Assembly (NCBI GenBank): GCA_025024175.1
Contig: QCXZ01000001.1
Location: forward strand, 14,136,001-14,200,000
Source: Rhyzopertha dominica
Taxonomy: Eukaryota; Arthropoda; Insecta; Coleoptera; Bostrichidae
DNA length: 64,000 nucleotides
Direction: 5' to 3'
The notes below the pieces were generated by a model. It did not search any database. It was not told the DNA's origin and worked only from the letters and a program-made list of their open reading frames with translations. The translations under genes and the position numbers were made by a program. Of this stretch, positions 13,201-25,200 are shown piece by piece (the first letter of the stretch is position 1; each line of letters starts with the position of its first letter).

Positions 13201-16200
13201 TAATAGGCCATGTCTATTGATCGGTGTGCTCCGCTAAATTGGAAATTTTCTAGATATCGGAGCATTCTTGCATGTGTTAAGTCCGTTTCAGATAAGAATA
13301 GGCCAGGCACCCTTAAAGCTTTGCAAAAAACCTCGATTTAGATTTAAGAAGTATTTAAAAAAATCTGTAAAACAAGAAATTCTAAAGCTTCTTAAGTTGT
13401 AGTTATAATATAATAATAAGCAAGTATGAAAGCCTTTTTGGGGCAAAGAGACTAGTGCATTTTCCTTGTATCCTAGAAATGTATTTAATATCATTTTAAG
13501 TATAGGTAATGTATTTCCTGTGGAATGCAAAATTACAGTTTATCTGCAACTACATCTTGACCACCGTAGGGCCATGTTGATCATCGCTAGGCCAAGACCT
13601 ATCTAACTAGCCGTCAGTGAGCCCGATTCGTTAAGCCGTTTTTGAGTTATGAGTGTGACAAACATCAGACATACAGATAAAGTGCTGACAATAGCGCCTT
13701 TTCACACTCAACCTGCTGCCCGGGGCTTCCACGAAAGAGTGCCCTCATATAAATTGTACTCATTAAAAAAAGTTCGTTAAACCCAAATATACATACCTTG
13801 AGCACTCATTTTATAATAAAAATATATTCAGTTGAATAGTTATTTTATATAAAAAAATTCAATTAATCAACTTAGGAGTATTTTTAATTTGTTCAGTAAT
13901 AATTTCCCTTTATGAATGTGTTTTTAAATCATTGATATGTATATCAGGAAATTTCAGATACAACTGAAAGCGACAAATTCAGAAAGAGGACGCGATAATA
14001 GAACATAGTTTTAGCTATATATATTAGGGGTCTCCACTCCTTTGTTACCCCAGGGCCCCCACATCTCCAAATATGGCTCAGCCTTTCCTTTTTAATATCA
14101 GATACAGAGTTTTATTTGTTATTTGTTTGATAATAATTTGCTGCAGTAACTTTTCAGCTATTTCTTTGGAACAATAGTGCAGGCAGGGACCGCTAATAGA
14201 CGCCCATCATTTATAATATTTTTATAACTATATGGAATACTTTCTGTGTATAAACTTTTTAAACCGCCTATATTTGGTAACTGCACAGTTGTTAATGACA
14301 AAAAATCTACTGAAGTATCTTTTAACGACTTTAAAGTATTTTCAGTTGCAGTCCTCCCAATAAAAATAAATTCTTAAATCAAATTAAAGCAAATATAATT
14401 TTACATTTAATTTTGAAGACCACATTGAAAACTTTATGACTTAGGATTCATGATGACAATTCTTCTCAAATCAAGATCGTGTGTGGTTTGCATAACTGTT
14501 TGATAATGAATAAGAATAAGGATTAAGATTTTGAATGTCATTCTGTTTCAGAGCTAATTTCTTTAAAATCCCGAGATGGCTGAACCCATTCAGCTCTTCT
14601 GTTTTGTTTTAACATTAAAAGATGTAGAAGGTATTTTAATAAAACATATTTGTCCTGTTTGACTCATCTAAACACTTATTTATTTAAATTTTCCTGTTCT
14701 GAGGACATAAATTAGATATTCTTTCACATTCGATTTATTTTCATATAGTTAGGAGGGAAAAACTGACAAAAACATCTTCTCAAACAAGGTAAACGAATCT
14801 TGGTTAGAAATTGCATTAATATAACCTAATAACATACGAATTCATTGTTTATCAAATTTCTAATTGTAAAAAAAATACCTTTTCGTACGGAAGAAGAGAC
14901 CAAATGTGCTTATTTATCGTTTTAAGTAACATGTTTATGACAGTATCTATAATGATACTGTGTAGTACTGTTTTTTTTTATTTTGCTGGACTTAACTGTA
15001 TGGCAATGTTATAAATAAACATACGAGTACTTTGAGTTTATATATTCTTTTATCAATATTCCAAAATACAATCAACAGGTGCCTAATGGGCTGAATGCGA
15101 CCCTGTTCAACCATGTATCCTTTTTTGTCGCAAGATACCTCGGCCAACAGTTGAAAACATGGCCATTTTTTGCCTTGCAAACGCTCAGCTACGTGACGCC
15201 TGCAACGCAGTAGCAATCGTTTTTGCATTATAAAAACTTGAACGTTCTCCACACACAAGCGGTTTTTAACAATTTTTAATTCAGCCCAGCGCGTGTTTCG
15301 TTACGGCTCGGAAGTGATCATGTCGGGGTGACAATGTGAACTTCTAAATAAATCTTTGCTTGTTTCGTGGACTTTCAAAATTTAAATGTGTAGTGATGTG
15401 AATTACGGCGGGGGATATCCGGGAGGATTCATGCTAAAATAAACGGCTGGTCATAGTAAGTATTAATAAAAAGTATATGATGCTGCTTNTTCAAAAATCC
15501 TTACCAGATGTGTTTTTCAATGATTTCTCTTTTGTTACAGGATGACCCGAGAAAGGTCAGCATGACTCTATGGCTGGTTGGGGTGAGTTTTTCGTTGTAT
15601 TGGTCCCCACTTTGTGGATGCATAGGCACCGGTGCCTTTACCACATCTTGTTATGCATCCAGTGGTCGCGTTATTACATAAATCACGCATGTTGCGTCGG
15701 TAAAAAACCGGGAGTGTACAGTGAATAGTGAATTTGCCGGTAGATGGCAAGCAAGTATTTCGGTATCTATTGAAAAAGTACCCTAAAGTTTTGTTTTCAG
15801 AGTTTCAGAAATGGACGAGTCGCTTTCCCGAGCCAGTCCAACCACCAACTTGCTGGGTAGGATTCTTTAATGGTTAGTATCTTTTTTATTACAATATTCC
15901 CCTACGAAGCGAAGCGTATTTTTTCCTTGTCAAAATCGGTCTCATCGGGAGTGTTTCTTGTGACTGTGCAGTGGTAGTGAGTAAAAAAATGTAACAAAGT
16001 GTTGATTGCATTTTACGAGTTAGTAAAGTGCCTCCAGTGCTCCTAAAGGTAAGTGTTATCCCTCGGGGGAGCCTGCAACCCCTAGAGGGCACGTCCCCAG
16101 GTGGCGGATAGGGGAATGCCTTCATTCGGAGGTAGGGGAACAATCTACTGATTTGAAACCCCCGCGGACCAACAGGCAATTCAAAACATTAGTGCCCGAT

Positions 16201-19200
16201 TTTTTTTTCTTTTGGTTTGTTGCAGGCTGCCAAGGAAAGATGTGGCAACACATCGTTTTATTTCCCTTGCGATTGTTGTGAATTCGATAAGCACAATTGC
16301 AAGGAGAAGTAAACGACAATGTTGCAGGTTTACTTCGGGTGCCAAGTTAAAAAAGTTCAATTCCAAGGTATAAATTGTTTCAATCAAAACTGATGCAAAC
16401 TATCAATTCCAACAAATGAACGTTTCTTTAAATGTGATTAAATGGCAAGATATTAGTTGCACCATTGTCTGAATAATGTGCAAATAACGGCTATACTCTA
16501 GAAAGACTTCACAAGTATTCTAAGACAATATTCTATTTATAGAAAACGATATCATTTTACAATGTAGCTAAATATTTCTGTAATAAATAAAATTTTTATT
16601 AGGTATGCAAACAACTTGTGCCAAACAAAAAAAATTGCATAAGGAAACATTGCTACTTGCATTTGCATACAGTAGAAATCATTTACAACAATGACATACA
16701 AATAAATGGTTCTTTTTCTGATTTCAATAATAGATCTTCAAAAAAATCCTAAGTGGACTTATATCTATTTGATTTTCTTTTAATGTATAGGTATGGTAAA
16801 TTAAATAAAACTGTTTGCAAACCGTGATTATTTTGTCTATTATCTAAGTAGAGTACGGTGTACTAACCGTATTAAGTTCTATTATGTTAAATATCAATAA
16901 ATGCTGCAGAATATAAAAGATAATTTATCAAATTATATATTATACCTATACATGTTCCACTAAACCTTTCACAAGTTGTTACAAAGTTATAAAAGAAGTA
17001 AGCTGCTGTCAGTGTAGCCCTCACTATACATAAATGAAACTGTTGCCCGTGATATGTATTCAATTAAAATGTCGATGGCAGTTTGACAACTAAAAGCTGC
17101 TCAAAGTTGATTTTTAAAATTCAGACACAAAAGCAGGTATGCCTGAGATACAACTAATGACGACAGTGCTGCATTGCGGCACATCTCGAACTACGAACAT
17201 GAAGACAGATTTTAGGACCTTCCCCCTTGTTAGCTACGCCTCCCTTTTGTTGTCAGCACTACGAAGTGATACAGAAACTTTTAAATAAAGGGAGGCTATG
17301 GCATTCAAGTAGTAAGAAAATATATGCCATAAATTTATGAAAAAAATTAACTGGTTGTTGGTAGTGTGCTTGTGGCAAAATTTTCAATGTACTTAAATTT
17401 TAATGCTTCACACAGTTTTAATGAAAAATATTATTTTAATAAATATAGATCCTATCACAACTTTTTGACTATTTTTATCGAAAAGTAGTTAATGTCAGTA
17501 ATCAAAACTTTCTACTATGATTCTTAGAAATATGAAACAATGACTATTATTTTTTTTTACTAAAAACTGAGTACCTTCAGAAATATAAAGCATATAATTT
17601 TTTTAAAGGTGCGACCAAATAGATATATTAGTTTTTTCTTGCTACTCTCTTGTTGTAAGTGGTAAAAATATTGAAAACTATACTCTTAGTAGTTTCTCCC
17701 AAACCTCCCCCCCCTCACCAAAATTTGGGATGGCTACTGCTGCGACTCATACGTAAAACACAACAAACAAATACAAGAACATGGCACTTATTCGTATGAC
17801 TATAATCTAGTAATTAAATAAACCACACAGCAGGTTAGCTACTGCACTATGAGCTGAATCCCATGGTGCTACAATAATAGGCAGCCCACACGAGATCCAG
17901 CGCACAGTAACAGCAGTAAAGCAACAAGCAAGCCACTTTGATTCCAATGAAGTCTAGTAATTAATGGTTAAGAAGCAAGCGGTAAAAGCATAGCTAGAAC
18001 TCTGCCTGTGATGTGACTCAATTATGCACAAGTCACAGAGAGAGCCCCAGTACGCAATTACAATGAACAGTTAAAGGGTTAAGCACCACAGCACCCATCT
18101 TTGTTAACTGCTGTAGGAAAACATAATGGAATCCCAAAGTTACAATGGCTGATAGACAGTAAATGCATTGAGTAACAGCAGAATGACTGTTATGTAAAAT
18201 GGTAACGATGCCAAACATTCTATAAAATCGCAATAAAGAGGTAAAGTATAGTTGAGATAGGCACTAAAGCAAGTTTAAATTTAAACTACATCTGTTTTTA
18301 AAAAGAATCTAAACTTGCTTGCTTGCACATATGAAATTGGAAAATACAAAATACATTAGGTATGCATAATTGAAAAATTAAACCTATAGATAATATGCTT
18401 ACAGTGTAAATAAGTTGTTTTTCTGAAAAGCAAAACATTTTTCCTGATTCAAGCTTTTTATGCTGCTTTTATTCAACAATGAATTCTAAATAAGAGTCGG
18501 TAAGATATGAGATATTAAGAACATATAATAATGCATCTAGAGTTTTTTAAAAGTTATTAAAGAATAATAGTAAAACAAACATGATATTACTTCCAAACTT
18601 TTATTTTTGGCAAAGTCAAATGCTAGCAATTACAACCGCTAAGTGGCCTTCTTCGGTGACTTAACAAGTATGACCAAATTAAAACACTAAAGACATTTAA
18701 ACACATCATAAACATAGATAGGTACACAGTTATTTGGTGGGGGAAAAGAATTTGTTTATATTATATTTTTGACTTTACTGTTGCAATAAGCGGATTGTTT
18801 AAGGGTGTGAGATCCGTATTTAGTAGATGATTTGAATTGTGTTTCATGTAACAGCCTCTAAGGGGTTCAAGCTGGCGCGTGTTGACGGTTTAATGTTTTT
18901 GACATTGGCTATATTAAATTTGTGACCCGTTTCAATATTATGTAATGCTAGTGCAGATTTTTCCCAACTTCATTGCATACGTTTGTTTGGCCAATGTACT
19001 TATTTGCGCAGTTCCAGCATTTAGTTTCATAAACTCCAGACTTGTTTAACATGTCTTCTTGATCCAGGGTTGCCTAATAAGTTTCTTAATGTGTTGTTGT
19101 TACCAAAAACAAGGTTAATATTAAATATATGTTCTATTGAAGGATGGTATATAAACTTTCTATGGAATATGGTTTATTTTTCATAACTAAGATGAGTCTG

Positions 19201-22200
19201 GGATTGCAAAGAATTGCAAATTGAATTGCAAAGAAAAAAAGAAATGATCATTAAGTTGTTAAACAAACACAAATGTAAATTATGTTTGCAATCTCACACT
19301 CATCTTAGTCATGAAAAAGAAACCATATTTCATAAAAAATTTACATACCATTGTTCAACACAAACATAAATTTCAAAATTTATTTTATAAATGTAATATT
19401 AATCTTGCTTTTGGTAACAACTCCACATTAAGCAACCTGTTAGGCAATATGGATAATGGATAAAGAAGACATGTTAAACAAATCTGGAATTTATGAAATT
19501 AAATGCTGTAACTGCCCAAAAAAGTACATTGGACAAACAAAATGTAATGCAAACAATAGATTCAAACAACATATGTACCAATAAAAAAAAAGAAAAGGAG
19601 AAAAATCTACACTCACATTACATAATATTGAAAAATGTCACAATTTTAATATAGCCAAAAGTCAACAACATCAATCTGTCAACATGCACCAACTTGAACC
19701 TATTAGAGGCTGCTTACACGAAACGCAATTCATACCATCTGCTAAATATGGATCTCTCGCCCTTAAATAACCCACTTATCACAATAGTAAAGTCAAAAAT
19801 ATAATAATAATAATAAATTATTTTGCCACACCACCAGTGATGGGCGCGTAGAATACTCCATGTAGATTACGCCATTATCTACGCGTAAACTATGTAATAT
19901 TCTACTTTAAAAGTCTACTGTAGAAAATAACATTATGTAGATAAACAGCAAACTAGTAATATTTAGTAATTTTAACAGCCCCAAATGCCTCAAATGGCAG
20001 TATTATTTTGCATATTATTATTTTTGTTGCTTCCTAACTAAACAAAATACTACTTCGTTGTAATTAAAATAACTAGACACACGTTAAACAACAATAACTT
20101 GTTTCGGCATACAGTTGTTAGGGCCAGAAGGCACAAGCGTGCTTTGGAGCCCTCAATCGGTCAATGGGTTCTTAAATGACTGTAAACTATGATTTTATTA
20201 TCTTTCTTGTCTATAAACGGAAGAAAACGGGCTATTTCATATGCTACCTATTATACCTAATATACTCGTAGAAGAAAAGACTTCGAAACGCATGTTTTGT
20301 CCCAAAGAAGTAAGAAAACCGTTTGGCTATTCTGATGACTTACTAAATTAAGTTATGCAAATTTATAATATAAATACTAAAAAACTGCAGTGCTTTAAAA
20401 AAATTTAAGAATTGACCCATAAAACAGGGAAATTGGAACAAAATAATTTGCACAATACACTTATAATACAATAGCCATAATATACTCGTCTCATATTTTC
20501 TACTCAAAATCTACGCCAAAATGCTTTATCTACATTTTCTACGCGGGTAATGTAGAAAATTATAATTTACGCGTAAACGCCCATCACTGCACACCACACA
20601 ACTGTGTACTTATCTATGTTTACGATATGTTTAAATGTCTTTAGTGTTTTAATTTAGTCATACTTATTGAGCCATAAAGAAGGTTGTTTGGCGGTTGAAA
20701 TACTGGCATAACTAAAACTAAAAGTTTAGAAGTAGGATTATATATAAGATTCACTATTATTACTTAAGAACATGTTGATAAGTAGCTAATTTAAAAGACA
20801 ACAAATTGTATATAGTGACGCTCTAAACATTGTGCTATGAAACATGTGAAACAGTTTTCACCGCTGGACAAAGCAGTATGTGACATCAGTGGTAAATTTA
20901 CTTAAGAAACGTAAGTATAGTTCAGCAAATAGGTTCTCTATGCAAAGAGTGCGATATCAGTAGTTTTCAATCTATGAATGGTGAAGCTATGAATAGCAAA
21001 ACCGATAAGTAAGGAGCTTTGACTATTCCTATTTTAACAATGCTGTAATATGACCAGAGATATAGTAGTGTTCCGAAAAGACGACAACACTAAAACAAAT
21101 GTATTTTAAAAGTTAATTCATAATGAAATCAAAAATTAACACGTAGTATACTTATATATCTTCAACCATATATTACTTCAGTTTGTACGCACGATATTTA
21201 CTAAAAATCTAGATAACAATAAAGCAGCAGTCGTATTGAGTATAAATAGATATATCTACCTAAAGCTAAATCTCCAGCAGTAAATGCATTAGTGGTAAGT
21301 AACGTAGGGTGAGTGTAAATGGTTAATGGTTGGTTATATAGACTTGTCAAGCCTGTTTGTTGAACATATTGTTCTGATAATCTCATTTATTGACTATGGC
21401 AGATTTGTAAATATTCGATGATTGAAAGTATCATAATGAACTTAAAAGGCATATCCACAATTTATTGTAAAACAACATATTTCTGAAGTAATGGATCGTT
21501 TAGCTGTACACAATGTACAATATTTCAAATTGTAAGGCATCAAAGAAATCAAATGGGACTTTTATACAAACCCATAATTATTTCTACAACAATTAAGAAC
21601 AAAATATATCACAAGAACATGGTGCTCAAAGGTGTATCTTAAAACTGATGTTAAATAGCAATTCTATACCGTCAATTAAGAAAATTATTCAACTACGTGA
21701 AAAAATACAACATACTTTTACCAAATTTTGATCAAAGCATGCTTAGTAAATTACATAATATTTATGTTAGACATGTTCAACATAACTGGCGTACAAAAAA
21801 AATTATCTGCAACTCACTGTTGATTATATCATGGATTACACTTGGGTTCTATTCAATTTGAAAAACTTATTATATCAACTGATACAAACCCAAGTTTGCA
21901 GTCTAAATAAAGTTTTCAAAACACTACTTACTTCAATTGCTATTGTTTGCCAAATAAATTAATTATTGAATATTTAAAAACATTTATGTTACCATGTATG
22001 GGAATAAAATTAATGGCAGTGCATAACACCATAGCAAAAGAGTATTCTGTAGTAAATAATTGCTTGTAATAGAATATTGTATGGCTTTTAAGCAACGAAC
22101 TTTAATTTTTCCAAATAGTATCAGATAACTGAATTATTTAAATAGGTGCGATTAATAATCACATTTATTGCATATTCTTTTTTATTTACAATATAGATTC

Positions 22201-25200
22201 ATTGTGAGAGACTATTAGAACTAGATTAGGTAATAATATTAACTTGGGTCCTTTGTACTCTCCTCATATATTAATATATACATGGCTACGGCTGTTTCGG
22301 TCCTTATATGACCATCTTCTACCTACAAGAAACTACTTAACATCTATCGTCTATCTAATTCAATATTACTACCTCAACTGTTAATCCACACACATGTTCA
22401 GCCGGCCCAGTACACAGAATGACAAGTTTTAATGTTTGACCTAAACCAAACCTTTTGAGCTAAAACTGCTAAACATAACAACTAAATACTAAATTAATGA
22501 CTCAAAATAGCACAGTTAAATTACATAAAAGCAATATAAAATATCACAGTCAAATGCGTACAAAAGCCAAAAAAAATAGATACTATAATAACAATATGAC
22601 ACATTCAAAATAAATAAAAGCAATAAAAATTATCAAAAAAAATTCCAAGTTTCCAAATTATTCAAAATTTTGTAATGTATTGCTATTTGTTTTTGTTAGT
22701 TTCATTTGTATATATGCTATTTTACTGTGATAATTTTTATCGCTTTTATATAATTTGAATTTATGTCATATTGTTATTTTAGTATTTATAATTATTATAT
22801 TATGTAAGCATTTGACTCGGATATTTTATATTGCTTTTATATAATTTAACTGTGGTGTATTTGTGTTATTAATTTAGTAATGTCTAACAGTTGGCATTAG
22901 TGTGATACTTTTGGTTTAAGCCAAAACGTTAAAACTTGTCATTCCGTGTACCGGACCTGCTGAGCATGTGTGCAGAGTAATCAACTGAGGTAGTAATATT
23001 GAATTAGATAGATTGTTAAGTAGTTTCTTGTAGGCCTGAAGATTGTCGTATAAGGACCGAAATAGCTGCAGCCATCAATATAATAATATATGAGAGTAGG
23101 ACCCAAATTATTATCATTATTATTATTACCTAAGATTCCTTGCAACCAGACAAATGATTTCATGTTTGGTTTATAAAAGTTTAATAATATGATATTCATT
23201 GAAACGGCTTAAACGTGGTATATTAATAAATTATTGAATATGTGATGGGGTCTAGTAAATCACATTATCATTACTAGTTAATACAAACTATTTGTTATAA
23301 ATCTGCAAAAATCTTTATTCCATTTTAAATGTTACCTATAAGATTTAGCAGTACACAACAATATTTCATGCGTGTTACTGATTTTGACAATTAACTAGAC
23401 ATGAATGACCAAAAAAATAAAACTGCATTCAAATTATTCAACAAATTACGGCTTAAAACTAGTCCATATAGGTAATAACCATTGTCTTGTTGACATCTAA
23501 CAGCTATTAACATTTTGATCCCAATCATTATAAGTGTTAGTAATCAACATCATCTTCATTAACATGTATTTGATATATTAAAAATGCTGTTTACCATCAC
23601 TTGCTTTACTAGAAGTATGTTACTGGTCAAACGTAAGAGAATATTCTTAAACCCAGTATACACAGTATAACACAATTCCATAACTTCTCTGAATTCTAAT
23701 CTACTAATAAATAATTCAACAACTAAAAGAAAAGATTAAACTAATGCCTACCTTGATTTGGATCATCTAAGTGCAACCGTTCCACAGAATTAATTTCTTC
23801 ATTTTCACTAAAGAATATCCCATGTCTTTCATGCAACCCTGTAGAACCAAGCACTTGGTTATTTCCAAAGTAAGGTGACAGATTCAATGAATTTAAATCC
23901 ATGTCACCATTGTGACCTGATGATTGTGGGACACTGAAGAGGGCCTTCTGGGCAGAACTAGAAGCTCTGGTTCCATTTGAATATGAATCTTTGGTAAATG
24001 ATAGATTTCTGCAAGTCTGGAATAAAAATTCAATATTAGGGTTACTGAACAAACAAGTCTTAAAATTATAAGATTCATTAGACAAAGTAAAAATATATCA
24101 CTCAAATCAAAATTAAAATTCGGAAGAATCTATAACATACATGAAAATATAAGTGATAAAGCACTAAAGTAGAAATCCATGCCACAAAACAGCTTCTCTG
24201 TGATTGTGCAATTATTTTCAAGCTTCATGTTTTTTTTGCATTAATAACTAACAAATGTGCATCGATTGATTTGAACTACTGTAGAAACTATTTGCACATT
24301 AAATGTTAAAGCAGATAACAGGTCTAACGTCCAAGTGTAATAATAGATATCAAAAGCAACAATGTGAGTGTGATACTTCATTTGGTATTTTTTTTTGCAG
24401 GTAAAATAAACTTTATATACAAATCTTAAAGTGGATATCTGCCTTAATACTCTTCTCTTTCCCAATTTGATATTTGTTTCAACTTTTTTGATAACAATTT
24501 TTTAGACGACTTAGGGAAGCTTTTTCCTTAATGTTTTAAAATACAAAAACATCAGAGATTGAAAAAACAGAAATGAATGGAAATTCAATTGAAGGCAATT
24601 TACAAATAGATGTTTGCTACCAGAAACTAATTTACACCTAACATTAATTGTTTATGTATATATTAATTGAAAAAATACATATTGACAAAATCTTCATAAA
24701 CCAAAAATTAGGATCAAAAACAAAAACTTAATTCCTCATGGGTTTTACAAAAATACAGTAAATATGATTATAGTAAATGGGTGTGAAAATGCATGGGTAG
24801 CTCATACAACAATATGAATAGAGATAAAAATCTTGAACGGAAATTTTGATAGCTACATGATTAAAATTAATCATGTGTAATGAAAAAAAAATATATCAAA
24901 TAATTTTAAGTGTAATTTATGAAAACCTAAAGAATTACCAGTCATATTCATACTGTGCCATGGATATCAATACCTGTAATGTTTTTTATAAATTACTTTC
25001 TATTGGTCTGAGATGATCATAATTTAATTATAGTAATAAAAATTTAATATATGTACAACATACATGCATAATGTTTTTTCAGTGCACTATTCAAATTGAG
25101 CTACGTATACACAGAAAAAAGTAAAAGTAACTAATGATACTAACCAAACTTTAAAAGGATAGATATTCCAGCAATTACAAGTGCATACTTTCTGCATGCG

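Larger units (their letters stand above)
4263..23751 (-). other. E2F intron 2 (19.5 kb)
   Basis: Starts with donor CAAG/GTAGGC at 23751 and ends with TTTTTGTAG at 4263. Recognisable content is almost all transposon: RTE-like remnant 8735-9110, hAT-like remnant 10471-10574, foldback 10620-11997, possible THAP scrap 13046-13237, GC-richer block 15290-16350, Penelope pair 18595-20735 with a hAT insertion, and foldback 22227-23132. I see nothing identifiable in 4270-8700, 9250-10250, 12000-13000, 13750-15290, 16400-18590 or 20740-22220 beyond AT-rich sequence. A patch at 13600-13740 resembles RTE/SINE tails, but only weakly. Confidence 0.85.

Noticed and set aside
13600..13740. Sequence like attcgttaagccgtttttga, resembling RTE/SINE 3' tails
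   Set aside because: A single short resemblance with no boundaries or second copy in the window.
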